Positions 1 to 8,146 of a stretch of 33,670 nucleotides of DNA are shown piece by piece. The stretch spans positions 1 to 33,670 of the forward strand of contig CAZJAH010000032.1 in the NCBI GenBank assembly GCA_964544155.1. Direction: 5' to 3'. A program made the translations under genes and the position numbers. Position 1 is the first letter of the stretch. Every line of letters starts with the position of its first letter. The notes beneath the pieces are model-generated. The model worked only from the letters and a program-made list of their open reading frames with translations, had not been told where the DNA came from and made no database searches. Source of the DNA: CAZJAH01 sp964544155 (lineage in GTDB: Bacteria; Bacteroidota; Ignavibacteria; Kapaibacteriales; UBA2268).

Positions 1-78
1 TTTCGATCAGTTTCTTCCCCTCACTGAGGGGAAGTGGCCGGAACGGCTCGCAGAGACGTTTCCGGACGATGGGGTGCG
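1..78 (+). repeat. Dispersed structured repeat, copy 1 (left-truncated)
   Basis: The window opens inside a repeat unit whose other copies lie at 110-219 and, inverted, at 33544-33670. Shared blocks are GATCAGTT, a CCCCTC/GAGGGG palindrome, TGGCCGG and CCGGACG-GGGTG. It can fold as two hairpins: TTCCCCTC/GAGGGGAA and an outer CCGGAA/TTCCGG stem enclosing a CTC/GAG stem. The left part of the unit is cut off by the window edge. No coding potential is apparent. Confidence 0.75.
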
Positions 79-109
79 AATGGAAGATTACGGCTTTTTT
101 TACACACAG

Positions 110-219
110 GCGGGGACGCCTGTGCCCACCACATTTTTGAAAACTATAGCGAATAATACCGATCAGTTTCCCCTCCTCTCCGAGGAGGGGTGGCCGGCGA
201 AAGCCGGACGGGGTGGTGC
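110..219 (+). repeat. Dispersed structured repeat, copy 2 (full unit)
   Basis: This is a complete copy of the unit. It has a GCGGGGACGCC...CACCACATTTT left block, an AGCGAATAATACcGATCAGTT middle block (20 of 21 bases shared with copy 3), a CCCCTCCTC/GAGGAGGGG hairpin, a CCGGC-GAAA-GCCGG hairpin with a GNRA-type loop, and a GACGGGGTGGTGC right block. A perfect 8-bp hairpin at 105-124 (CACAGGCG / CGCCTGTG, loop GGGA) overlaps its left edge. It lies upstream of the pdxH promoter and holds no gene. The rest of 220-319 shows nothing recognisable. Confidence 0.8.
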
Positions 220-319
220 TACCAATAATATCAAGGCATTTTAGCCCCCTCCGGCTTCGAAAGACACAGCTTCTCCGCTCAAGTGATAGCCCCCCTATTC
301 ATAAGAAATGAAAAATGAA

Positions 320-327
320 TATCTTTG
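320..327 (+). promoter_or_regulatory. Bacteroidota-type -7 box upstream of pdxH
   Basis: TATCTTTG followed by C matches the Bacteroidota -7 consensus TAnnTTTG exactly. Transcription would start roughly 6-8 nt downstream, leaving a leader of about 25 nt before the ATG at 358. No clear TTTG -33 element is visible, so this is a motif-based inference. Confidence 0.5.
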
Positions 328-357
328 CAGTTACGTCAACCTCACAAAAAAGGAATT

Positions 358-1002
358 ATGAAAAAACAGAATATTCAGGGCTTGAGGCACGATTATACTA
401 AATTCAAAATTGACAAGAAATCAATTAATAAAAACCCGTTTGAACAATTTAAAATTTGGTTTGACCAGGCGGTAGAATCTGAAATCTTTACTGATCCAAA
501 CGCTTTTATACTTTCTACTGCAGGCAGGGACTGCCGGCCTTCATCCCGGGTTGTCCTTCTTAAGAATTATTCAGACGATGGTTTTATCTTTTATACAAAT
601 TATGAAAGCCGAAAAGGTATCGAAATCTCTGAAAATCCCTATGTTTCCTTGATTTTTTTCTGGGATAAATTCGAGCGTCAGGTAAGAATCGGCGGAAGTA
701 TCGAAAAGATCAGCCCTGAAGAATCGGATAAGTATTTCCAGAGCAGGCCTTATACAAGCAGGCTCGGTGCCTGGGCTTCAAAGCAGAGCGCTCCGCTTAA
801 AAGCCGCTTTTCGCTTATGCGCAAGGTAGCTTCCTTAATGGTAAAATATCCCGCGAAAGTACCTCTGCCCCCATTCTGGGGCGGATATGTAGTTAAGCCC
901 GATGAATTTGAATTTTGGCAGGGGCGAGAAAGCCGCCTTCATGACCGATTCCGCTACACCCTGGAGCATGATAAGTGGGAAATTAACAGGTTAAATCCTT
1001 AA
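358..1002 (+). CDS. pdxH: Pyridoxamine 5'-phosphate oxidase
   Basis: PdxH is an FMN-dependent cytosolic oxidase that converts pyridoxine- or pyridoxamine-5'-phosphate to pyridoxal 5'-phosphate, the last step of PLP synthesis and salvage. The 214-residue product has the usual length (E. coli 218). Visible family motifs in order are SSRVVLLK and FYTNYESRKG (FMN binding), FERQVRIGG, SRLGAWASKQS, the substrate-binding GRESRLHDRF, and the C-terminal W-x3-NRLNP signature. The ATG at 358 is preferred because AAAGGA lies just upstream. An in-frame TTG at 325 overlaps the likely promoter. The gene stands alone, about 95 nt before a porin gene. The family call is firm. Confidence 0.96.
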   Translation: MKKQNIQGLRHDYTKFKIDKKSINKNPFEQFKIWFDQAVESEIFTDPNAFILSTAGRDCRPSSRVVLLKNYSDDGFIFYTNYESRKGIEISENPYVSLIFFWDKFERQVRIGGSIEKISPEESDKYFQSRPYTSRLGAWASKQSAPLKSRFSLMRKVASLMVKYPAKVPLPPFWGGYVVKPDEFEFWQGRESRLHDRFRYTLEHDKWEINRLNP

Positions 1003-1097
1003 TAGAAAATACACTAAAACTTAACAATAACTATTTGAATTAGCCATTTATTAACCGTATCTTAACATTTTGTTTTTTCCAAAAAATTTAAAATAAA

Positions 1098-2174
1098 ATG
1101 ATACGGTTAATTACTTATTGCTTGTTATTTTTTATCGGAACAAATTCATATTCCGGTGAATTAAAAGATCTTTTCGAAGATGCAGAACTTGATGCTCTGG
1201 CGTTTATATCCTGGGAATACAGGGATGATCCGGACACGGACGTATCAAATTTATTCAGGATACGAAGGGGCTATCTCACAATCAGACAAGAAGTTACTGA
1301 TAATATTGACTTCAGGATGACTCTTGATGTTTATGATGATGACGACGGTGTGGAAGAGCGTCTCAAATATATTTACGGAAAATACACTCTGCCAGACTGG
1401 GGTTTTGCCACAAACCACAATATAAGAATGGGCATGATCGCTACCCCCTTCCTGGATTTCGAGCAGAGTATAAACCGCTACAGGATGCAGGGGCATATGT
1501 TCAGCGAATGGGCAGATATTTATAATTCTGCCGATTTAGGAATATCCTACTCGATGAACTTCGGCGGAAGGGTAGATTCAACTTTCAGGGAAAATGTCAA
1601 CAGCAAGAATGACGGCAAATACGGCAGCATAACTATCGGAGCATTTAACGGGCCTGGTTACCACGATTTTGAGCTCAATTCAAATAAGGTGATAGAAGGC
1701 CGGATCAGTTTCAGGCCATTTTCGGAATCACTTACAGGATTGCAGTTTACAGCCTTTGGCTTAACAGGTAAAGGCAATCCAAACCCTGTATCTAAAACCA
1801 GCCCTGCCTGGCAAACTTACATTGGTATGATAAGCTATGAGCAGGCTGATTTTAGGGCTACCGCCCAGTATATGTCAGGCAAAGGCAACAGCACAGGTGA
1901 ATTCTCGGATGTTTTTGGGAATGCCCTGGATAATGAAGGCTGGTCGGTATTCGCGGAGTATGTATTCAAACGCAGAATTCATGGAATAGCTCGCTATGAT
2001 GTATTCCAGCAAAACATGGATTCACCTGAATCAAAAAGGTTAAAAGCAATGGCAGGCATTGCCTATGACCTGACTGAAAGTAACTTCCTGCTCTTTGATG
2101 TCGAGCATACTGATTTCTTTTTAGCCGAAGAACCCGTTACCACATACAAATTCACACTCCAGCTTAAAGTTTAA
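1098..2174 (+). CDS. Outer-membrane porin-like beta-barrel protein
   Basis: The 358-residue protein begins with a cleavable signal peptide (hydrophobic to about residue 19). The rest alternates aromatic/hydrophobic and polar residues as in a 14- to 18-strand barrel. The region FRIRRGYLTIRQEVTDNIDF resembles phosphate-selective porin O/P-type proteins, where RxRRGxL is common near the N-terminus. It ends in an amphipathic strand (FTLQLKV) suited to outer-membrane insertion. It presumably forms a diffusion channel, but the substrate cannot be read from sequence. There is no clear Shine-Dalgarno site, and the ATG follows an A-rich leader as is frequent in Bacteroidota. A second barrel gene follows 65 nt downstream on the same strand and may be co-transcribed. 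Confidence 0.75.
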   Translation: MIRLITYCLLFFIGTNSYSGELKDLFEDAELDALAFISWEYRDDPDTDVSNLFRIRRGYLTIRQEVTDNIDFRMTLDVYDDDDGVEERLKYIYGKYTLPDWGFATNHNIRMGMIATPFLDFEQSINRYRMQGHMFSEWADIYNSADLGISYSMNFGGRVDSTFRENVNSKNDGKYGSITIGAFNGPGYHDFELNSNKVIEGRISFRPFSESLTGLQFTAFGLTGKGNPNPVSKTSPAWQTYIGMISYEQADFRATAQYMSGKGNSTGEFSDVFGNALDNEGWSVFAEYVFKRRIHGIARYDVFQQNMDSPESKRLKAMAGIAYDLTESNFLLFDVEHTDFFLAEEPVTTYKFTLQLKV

Positions 2175-2239
2175 AGCATATACTTAATTTTTATCTGCTG
2201 CGTCCCATCTTTTGAATATATAATTACCAAAGGAATGTG

Positions 2240-3139
2240 ATGCGGCAGATATTTTTTTTAATTATTTTAGTATGTCTTTTACCTTTTGAGTCTAAAGCTC
2301 AGGGATGCAGCGACGCCGGCGCCTGCTCAATCGGAGATATTGGCATGAGCGAGAGTTCAAACAATGCTGATTTAAACACCATTCAATTAGGATTAAATTA
2401 CGGACTCGGCATGGAAAATACTGCGGTAAGCGGCATTAGCCTAAGCTATTCCAGGCTGATAAACGATAATTTCAGGCCCGGTATCAAAGTAAACTACAGC
2501 TATACTAATGGCGATTTAGGCACTAATTCCGGATTCGGGGATATTTTCATCAATCTGGATTACTTTTTCATTAGAGAAAATGACAACCAATTGAGCGCTA
2601 CAGCTGCATTTAAAGCTCCGCTATCTGACGCTTCGGCATCGGATGACGGCTCCCCCCTGCCGATGGTCTATCAAACAAGCCTCGGGACTTATGATCTGAT
2701 CGCAGGCATGAGCTATTCCACCGGAGGATGGACCTTTAACCTTGCATGGCAGCAGCCTGTCGGGAATGACAACAGGAATATGTTCTTCCCGTCACAGGAT
2801 TCGCTTTTTCCTGCTACAAATAGTTTTGAAAGAAAAGCAGATGTACTGCTGAGGATAAGCCGGGAATTTGATATAAGTCCTAAACTGAAGCTAAGGCCGG
2901 GAGTTTTGCCAATATATCATATCGCGAATGATGAATATACGGATATGGACGGAGAGGTCAAAGAAATTGACGGATCAGAGGGTTTAACACTTAACGCGAA
3001 TATATTTGTAGAATATACGCTTGGCGTATCTTCATCTCTTATATTTAGCGCGGGCAGTCCGATTATTGCCAGGGAAACAATACCCGACGGCCTGTTGAGA
3101 AATTTCGCCGCCGGGGTTAATTACATCTACAATTTTTAA
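2240..3139 (+). CDS. Outer-membrane beta-barrel protein with N-terminal Cys pair
   Basis: The 299-residue product has a signal peptide (about 1-21, ending SKAQ), then an unusual GCSDAGAC segment with cysteines 23 and 29 at the predicted mature N-terminus, then repeated amphipathic beta strands (YGLGMENT, ISLSYSRL, GDIFINLDYFF) ending in an aromatic C-terminus (NYIYNF) typical of outer-membrane barrels. The ATG at 2240 is chosen because AAAGGA lies 5 nt upstream; the in-frame GTG at 2237 would be too close. It is not a lipoprotein, since no lipobox precedes Cys23. The function is unknown: a transport or adhesion barrel is possible. It converges with the isomerase gene, leaving only 3 nt between stops. 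Confidence 0.7.
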   Translation: MRQIFFLIILVCLLPFESKAQGCSDAGACSIGDIGMSESSNNADLNTIQLGLNYGLGMENTAVSGISLSYSRLINDNFRPGIKVNYSYTNGDLGTNSGFGDIFINLDYFFIRENDNQLSATAAFKAPLSDASASDDGSPLPMVYQTSLGTYDLIAGMSYSTGGWTFNLAWQQPVGNDNRNMFFPSQDSLFPATNSFERKADVLLRISREFDISPKLKLRPGVLPIYHIANDEYTDMDGEVKEIDGSEGLTLNANIFVEYTLGVSSSLIFSAGSPIIARETIPDGLLRNFAAGVNYIYNF

Positions 3140-3142
3140 ATA

Positions 3143-4198
3143 TCAGCTTCCGCTCATTATCGTTTTGAGTTTGGATATTACCGGAATGGCTATCGGATCT
3201 TTGCCGTATGCTTCCGCGAGTAAAAGGCTTGCCCAGTCGGCTATATAAAGCAGGTCGAACATCCTGGTAAGCAGTTTACCGCCTTCACCTGCTATTTCCA
3301 AAACCTGGATATTGTCATCCGCGAAAATCTTTTTCATGGCTTCGAAGCGGGTTTTAACCCGCGTGTTCTCATCTTTATCCCTAAGGAATATCACCTGAAA
3401 ATTACTCATAATCTCGCGGCTCATTCCCCAGCCGTTAATTTCATTATGGTTCATTTCCGGAAGCACAGATCCGAAGGCCAGCGATTTCGCGTTCTCCTGG
3501 AACTGGCCCCGCCAGCGGAGGTTAACTGCTTCAAGGCTAGCCGGAGAATAAATAACGGGAATTTTATTAAGCAGGGCGTCTTTTATCAGTTCCGCGCTTC
3601 TATCGCTACCGGAATTATAACTTTGGGCTTTTTCGCTGATCATTTTTTGAATATCATCAAAAGCGCTCTTTGTATCTTTAACAAATTCATCAGATGCCAG
3701 GCCTGATTTCAAGATTATGGATAATACCGCAATGAAAGAATATCCCAGGGCACATCTCGGCTGGAAGCCGCCGGGAATTTTCACCAGATCGAGCCCGCGT
3801 TCTTCAGCCATATCCGAAAGCTTTCCTCCTGAACTTATACAGATAACTCTCGCGCCGAGCTGTAAAGCTTTATTCACTCCGGAAATGGTCTCTTCGGTAC
3901 CGCCTGAATAAGAGCTGGCAATAAAAAGCGTATTTTTTGAAAAATGGGCAGGTATATCGTAGTCTCTGTTTATATACACAGGCACCTTCAACCCTGATTC
4001 AGCTTCGATATAGGCGCGTGTAAGGTCTCCCCCTATCGCTGAACCGCCCATCCCCAGTACGGCAATGGAATCTGTTTCAGGCAGCGCTTTTTTAATATTT
4101 ATATCATCGGCTATTTTGAGAGCGTGCTCAATCTGTTTTGGAAAATTTATCAAAACCTCGCGCATGTCATTTTTGTTATATTCGGTGTATCCGTTCAT
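3143..4198 (-). CDS. Bifunctional phosphoglucose/phosphomannose isomerase (SIS domains)
   Basis: This 351-residue protein belongs to the double-SIS isomerase family first characterised in archaea (PGI/PMI), which interconverts fructose-6-P with glucose-6-P and mannose-6-P. Visible features are the first SIS domain (IAVLGMGGSAIGGD, then SSYSGGTEET), the GGFQPRCALGY segment, and the second half with QENAK, LPEMNHNEINGW (candidate catalytic Glu/His region) and a C-terminal PVISKLK carrying the expected Lys. The ATG at 4198 has GGAGA upstream; a longer in-frame reading would overlap the preceding gene. It lies 13 nt after the mannose-1-P guanylyltransferase gene, so a mannose role is likely: isomerase supplies Man-6-P, while the phosphomannomutase is not in this window. 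Specificity is inferred from context. Confidence 0.88.
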   Translation of the reverse strand: MNGYTEYNKNDMREVLINFPKQIEHALKIADDINIKKALPETDSIAVLGMGGSAIGGDLTRAYIEAESGLKVPVYINRDYDIPAHFSKNTLFIASSYSGGTEETISGVNKALQLGARVICISSGGKLSDMAEERGLDLVKIPGGFQPRCALGYSFIAVLSIILKSGLASDEFVKDTKSAFDDIQKMISEKAQSYNSGSDRSAELIKDALLNKIPVIYSPASLEAVNLRWRGQFQENAKSLAFGSVLPEMNHNEINGWGMSREIMSNFQVIFLRDKDENTRVKTRFEAMKKIFADDNIQVLEIAGEGGKLLTRMFDLLYIADWASLLLAEAYGKDPIAIPVISKLKTIMSGS

Positions 4199-4211
4199 TT
4201 TATCTCCAAAA

Positions 4212-5336
4212 TTATATCCAATCCTGTTTGTTGTCTTTAAGCTTTTCGACCATTTTTTTAATATCCTGTGCTTTGTCCTTAGGGCATACGAGCACAGCGT
4301 CATCAGTTACCGTGATTATCATGTCGCGCACACCGAGAGCTGCCACAAGCATTTTATTAGCTGCCGCATTATAGATAATATTACCATCGCTATCCAGAGT
4401 TTCCGTATTGCCTATTTTAATATTAGAATTTTCATCCGGTTCACTGATACGTTCCAGCGCGTCATAGGAACCCAGGTCATCCCAATCGAAGAGAGCCTTG
4501 GCCACAGCTACGTTCGGCGCTTTTTCCATCAGGCCGTAATCAATGGATTCATTTGGAAATGCCTCGAAAATATCTTTCACCGCGGGATTAGATCCGTCAA
4601 GGGCATTATTTTGAATACCGTCGTAAGTATCGGCCATGTCATCTATCTTATCGCCTACTTCGGGAAGGCAGGCCTTCATGCCTGAGGCAAATACATCCAG
4701 GCGCCAGAAGAACATTCCGCTGTTCCAATAGTGCCTGCCTGAGTTCATGTATTCTTTTGCTTTTTCAAGAGCGGGCTTTTCCCTGAAAGCCTTAACCGCT
4801 TTTATTTCTATTTTATCATTTTCAATAAAAGGATCATCGGTTTCAATATATCCGTATCCGGTAGATGGGCGCGTGGGTTTTACTCCAATGGTCACAAGTA
4901 CAGGATTATCGTAAGCATGTCTAAGCGCGGCATCTACTGTTTGAGCGAATTTTTCATCGGGTGAAATTTTATGGTCGGCAGTAAGAACTGCCATAACAAT
5001 CTCATTGGGCCTGATACCCATACCTCCGTATTTCTTTTGGATGAATGCGGCAGCTAATCCAAGGCAGGGAGCAGTATTGCGTTTGGCGGGCTCGGCAATG
5101 ACATTACCCGGAGGCAGGCCAGGAAGTGATTCCCTAATAGGCTTTAATAGTATTTCATTTGTTATAATGTAAATATCATCCGCGGCGATAACATGCTCTA
5201 CCCTGTCGATGGCTTCCTGAAGCATGTTCTTGTCCTCGCGCGTGAGGTTAAGTATCTGCTTGGGTTTTTCCTTTCTGCTGAGCGGCCAGAATCTTTCGCC
5301 GGAGCCGCCTGCCATTATTACTGCTGTTTTTTTCAT
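4212..5336 (-). CDS. manC: Mannose-1-phosphate guanylyltransferase
   Basis: ManC condenses mannose-1-P and GTP to GDP-mannose in the cytosol, for glycan, lipopolysaccharide or exopolysaccharide synthesis. The 374-residue protein starts with the nucleotidyltransferase signature AGGSGERFWPLSR followed by the PKQ lysine. Further family features are ITNE, EPAKRNTAPC, TADHKI, RPSTGYGYIE, EKP, YWNSGMFFW, SIDYGLMEK and WDDLGSYDAL. It has the short form without the C-terminal phosphomannose isomerase cupin found in E. coli-type bifunctional ManC; here that activity is probably supplied by the adjacent SIS isomerase. It is first in a two-gene minus-strand operon. An AT-rich 243-nt region separates it from the divergent psd gene. 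Confidence 0.94.
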   Translation of the reverse strand: MKKTAVIMAGGSGERFWPLSRKEKPKQILNLTREDKNMLQEAIDRVEHVIAADDIYIITNEILLKPIRESLPGLPPGNVIAEPAKRNTAPCLGLAAAFIQKKYGGMGIRPNEIVMAVLTADHKISPDEKFAQTVDAALRHAYDNPVLVTIGVKPTRPSTGYGYIETDDPFIENDKIEIKAVKAFREKPALEKAKEYMNSGRHYWNSGMFFWRLDVFASGMKACLPEVGDKIDDMADTYDGIQNNALDGSNPAVKDIFEAFPNESIDYGLMEKAPNVAVAKALFDWDDLGSYDALERISEPDENSNIKIGNTETLDSDGNIIYNAAANKMLVAALGVRDMIITVTDDAVLVCPKDKAQDIKKMVEKLKDNKQDWI

Positions 5337-5579
5337 TTATCGTTCAGTTTTTTAACAAAAAAATAAAAATAACAAAAAATAGCCAGTGATAATAAGGTTA
5401 GCATAGAAATTATTTTTTCATTGTTTAATGAAATGACTCTTAACAATTCTTCCTCTTTCGCCAAAAAAGCATGGGTATAATAAGGTATTTTCTTATTTTT
5501 CTGTTTATGGAAAACCGAAATTCTAAAAATAGCATGGGGCAGTATTCGGTTGTTAAATTTTTAGTATTTGGAAAATAAG

Positions 5580-6251
5580 ATGCTTACAAAATACGGAACA
5601 GATAATATTGTAGTGATGCTCGCGTTAAGCGTGGTACTGATAGCCGCGGGATTCATAGTTCAGAAAGACTGGGCGGCATATATTTTTTGGGCGGCGGGCG
5701 GCCTGCTTGCGCTTTTCACATTTTGGTTCTTCAGAGATCCTGGCCGGGCAGTACCCGAAAAAGCGCTGAATAATGATGAATACATAGTTTCACCTGCCGA
5801 CGGTGAAGTAATTGAAGTGGTGGAAGAATACGAAGAGCATTTTCTTAAAAGTAATTCAAAGAGGATAAGCATATTCCTCTCACCGCTCGATGTGCATGTA
5901 AACAGGATTCCTGTTTCGGGAATTGTGAAATTTTACGAGTACCACACAGGAAATTATCTGGTTGCTTATCACCCAAAGGCATCAGAGCTTAATGAACATA
6001 CCAAAATTGGCGTAGAAAACGGCCACGGCAAAGTTTTCTTCAAGCAAATTGTGGGTGTGCTCGCACGCAGGCTGGTATCCGAAATCAATACGGGCGATAC
6101 GGTTAGAGTCGGCGAACGCTTCGGAATGATGAAATTCGGCTCCCGTATGGATGTGGTTGTAAGCCCGGATGACGAGATATTAGTTAAAAAAGGTGAGCGT
6201 GTCGTGGCCGGAGAGACCATCATCGGCATGCTAAAAAGCGGAAAAAAATGA
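5580..6251 (+). CDS. psd: Phosphatidylserine decarboxylase proenzyme (short type)
   Basis: Psd decarboxylates phosphatidylserine to phosphatidylethanolamine at the inner membrane, using a pyruvoyl group made by self-cleavage. The 223-residue protein has two N-terminal hydrophobic segments (about 11-28 and 31-51), the SPADG motif, SPLDVHVNRIP with the conserved His, and the self-cleavage site FGSRM, with Gly187-Ser188 as the scissile bond in place of the LGST of the long E. coli enzyme. Length and motifs match the short Psd-related family common in Bacteroidota and archaea. The ATG at 5580 is preferred over the in-frame TTG at 5568, since GGAAAA lies 7 nt upstream of the ATG. The next gene is pssA, which makes its substrate. 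Confidence 0.93.
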   Translation: MLTKYGTDNIVVMLALSVVLIAAGFIVQKDWAAYIFWAAGGLLALFTFWFFRDPGRAVPEKALNNDEYIVSPADGEVIEVVEEYEEHFLKSNSKRISIFLSPLDVHVNRIPVSGIVKFYEYHTGNYLVAYHPKASELNEHTKIGVENGHGKVFFKQIVGVLARRLVSEINTGDTVRVGERFGMMKFGSRMDVVVSPDDEILVKKGERVVAGETIIGMLKSGKK

Positions 6252-6346
6252 GTAATGACTTTATATTCTCACTTTTATAAGTTATTTTATTGTTCAACTA
6301 TTTAACGAAAACAGTTTATAAATAAGGATCCAAGAATACCGGCTGA

Positions 6347-7123
6347 ATGAAAAAGCGTGTAACAAGGTCTATTGTACCTAATTTACTGACTCTGGCAAAC
6401 CTGTTATCAGGGTTCACTGCCATTGTTCACACGTCCGCAGGTGATCTTCAGACAGCGGCTTTATTCATACTTATAGCCGCGATATTCGATATGCTCGACG
6501 GTATAATGGCCAGGCTATTTAAGGCCACGAGCGAATTCGGAGTGGAACTCGATTCATTATGCGATGTAGTGTCATTCGGTGTTGCTCCGGCTTTTATGCT
6601 ATATAAGGCCTATTTTGAGCATGTAGGCGAATCCGGTATATTGATGGCGGCGCTTCCCGCGCTGTCGGGTGTAGTTAGGCTGGCAAGGTTCAATGTGCAG
6701 ATTGCCAGCTTCGATGATAAAAAATACTTCAAGGGTATGCCTATACCTGCATCGGCTTTGACTATAATATCATATTTGATCTTCATACACGACAGCGCTC
6801 ATGTGTCAGCAGAATTTTCCCAGTATCTGGTTTATTTTGTAACAATATCGGTATCAGGGGCTATGATATCTAATATTTCTTTCGATAACATCCCCCGGCC
6901 AACAGCCCGCCAGATTAAGGAAAGGCCTTTTGCTTTCGGTATTTTTATCATCGGTCTGGCATTGTCCATTATAACAAAAGGATTTTTTATATTTCCATTC
7001 ATGGCTTTTTATATTGTTGCCAGTTCAATCAGGTATGTTTATTTTTGGATTAAAGAAAAACAGGAACCCGAAGACGAAATCGATGAGACTGAAGACAGCG
7101 AACCTCATCCTTATGATTTATAA
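6347..7123 (+). CDS. pssA: CDP-diacylglycerol--serine O-phosphatidyltransferase
   Basis: PssA is an integral membrane enzyme that joins CDP-diacylglycerol and L-serine to phosphatidylserine, which the upstream Psd then decarboxylates. The 258-residue protein has a complete CDP-alcohol phosphotransferase motif (D51, G52, A55, R56, G65, D69, D73) in the second of about seven or eight hydrophobic segments, and an acidic cytosolic tail (EDEIDETEDSE). The N-terminus SIVPNLLTLANLLSGF is typical of the Bacillus/Bacteroidota-type PssA, not the soluble E. coli type. A 95-nt gap from psd contains no clear terminator, so the two are probably one operon. No strong ribosome-binding site is visible. Confidence 0.95.
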   Translation: MKKRVTRSIVPNLLTLANLLSGFTAIVHTSAGDLQTAALFILIAAIFDMLDGIMARLFKATSEFGVELDSLCDVVSFGVAPAFMLYKAYFEHVGESGILMAALPALSGVVRLARFNVQIASFDDKKYFKGMPIPASALTIISYLIFIHDSAHVSAEFSQYLVYFVTISVSGAMISNISFDNIPRPTARQIKERPFAFGIFIIGLALSIITKGFFIFPFMAFYIVASSIRYVYFWIKEKQEPEDEIDETEDSEPHPYDL

Positions 7124-7124
7124 A

Positions 7125-7132
7125 TAATTTTG
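7125..7132 (+). promoter_or_regulatory. Possible -7 box upstream of purS
   Basis: TAATTTTG matches TAnnTTTG right after the pssA stop, 37 nt before purS. It would start the purS-purQ-tatA-tatB transcript. A TTTG -33 element is not evident and the region is AT-rich, so a chance match is possible. Confidence 0.35.
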
Positions 7133-7168
7133 ATTACTTATGAAAATTAAATATATTAAAGGCAGAAA

Positions 7169-7432
7169 ATGAATTTTAAGGCAAGCATTAAGATAACCCT
7201 AAGAAAAGGCATCCTTGACGTGCAGGGCAAAGCAGTTGAGCACGCCCTTCATTCAATTGAATTCCCGATGATGAATAACGTGAGGATCGGTAAGTACGTT
7301 ACATTAAAAGTGAACGCTCCACATAAAAACAAGGCAATGGAGCTGGCAAAGGAAGCATGCGAAAAGCTGATCGCAAACCCCATTATTGAAGATTTTTTCA
7401 TAGAGATTGAAGAAGATAAAGAGGCAAAATAA
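7169..7432 (+). CDS. purS: Phosphoribosylformylglycinamidine synthase subunit PurS
   Basis: PurS is the small dimeric subunit that bridges PurL and PurQ in the three-part FGAM synthetase of de novo purine synthesis. The 87-residue sequence has the family pattern: an N-terminal beta strand with ITLRKGILDVQGKAVEHAL, then RIGKYVTLKV, then an amphipathic helix and a final IEDFFIEIE strand. AAAGGC lies upstream of the ATG. Its TAA is followed immediately by the purQ ATG, which indicates translational coupling. PurL is not in the window. Confidence 0.93.
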   Translation: MNFKASIKITLRKGILDVQGKAVEHALHSIEFPMMNNVRIGKYVTLKVNAPHKNKAMELAKEACEKLIANPIIEDFFIEIEEDKEAK

Positions 7433-8131
7433 ATGAAATTCGGAGTAATAGTTTTTCCTGGGTCTAATTGCGACCACGACGCTTACCATGCAGCCGGAGT
7501 CAATGCCGGCGCCGGCGCGGAATACATCTGGCACAAGGATACGGCAATCCCCGGGGATATCGACTGCATTATAATACCGGGAGGTTTTTCTTACGGGGAT
7601 TACCTCAGGTGCGGCGCTATAGCAAGGTTTTCTCCCATAATGAAGGAAGTTATCAGCTTTGCGAATAATGGCGGCCCGGTAATCGGCATATGCAACGGCT
7701 TTCAGATTCTTACGGAATCCGGCCTGCTGCCGGGTACATTACTCAGAAATAAATCATTGCACTTTGTCTGCAAAGACGTGTATTTGAGAGTTATGAATAA
7801 TAAGACTCCTTTTACGTCTTCATTAGACGAAGGCAGCGTGATTAAGATACCGGTGGCTCACGGCGAAGGCAACTACTTTGCTGAACCGGACACCATCAGG
7901 GAACTTGAAGAAAATAACAGAGTGATATTCAAATACTCCGATGCTTCGGGTAATATCACCGAAAGTATGAATCCAAACGGATCGGTGAACAACATAGCCG
8001 GAATAACCAACGATAAAGGCAATGTGCTCGGAATGATGCCTCATCCCGAGAGGTACAGCGATAAGCAGCTCGGCTGCGACGATGGGCTGGCTGTTTTCCG
8101 TTCCATTATGGATAATTTTGTGAACGCGTAA
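7433..8131 (+). CDS. purQ: Phosphoribosylformylglycinamidine synthase, glutaminase subunit PurQ
   Basis: PurQ is the class-I glutamine amidotransferase that hydrolyses glutamine and passes ammonia to PurL in FGAM synthesis. The 232-residue protein starts with FGVIVFPGSNCDHDA. It has the oxyanion-region IIPGGFSYGDYLRCG, the nucleophile Cys87 in GICNGFQIL, and the His204/Glu206 pair in MMPHPERY, so the triad is complete. It directly follows purS and is followed after 15 nt by a tatA-type gene. The use of separate PurS and PurQ, instead of one large PurL, fits Gram-positive, archaeal and many FCB bacteria. Confidence 0.96.
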   Translation: MKFGVIVFPGSNCDHDAYHAAGVNAGAGAEYIWHKDTAIPGDIDCIIIPGGFSYGDYLRCGAIARFSPIMKEVISFANNGGPVIGICNGFQILTESGLLPGTLLRNKSLHFVCKDVYLRVMNNKTPFTSSLDEGSVIKIPVAHGEGNYFAEPDTIRELEENNRVIFKYSDASGNITESMNPNGSVNNIAGITNDKGNVLGMMPHPERYSDKQLGCDDGLAVFRSIMDNFVNA

Positions 8132-8146
8132 TATGCAGGTGTAACC

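Noticed and set aside
3446..4374. Plus-strand open frames opposite the isomerase and manC genes
   Set aside because: They lie antisense to two genes with clear family motifs and have no recognisable domains or ribosome sites.
5507..5578. A 23-codon reading frame ending 1 nt before the psd ATG
   Set aside because: Possible leader peptide, but it has no clear ribosome-binding site, is AT-rich and resembles no known leader.
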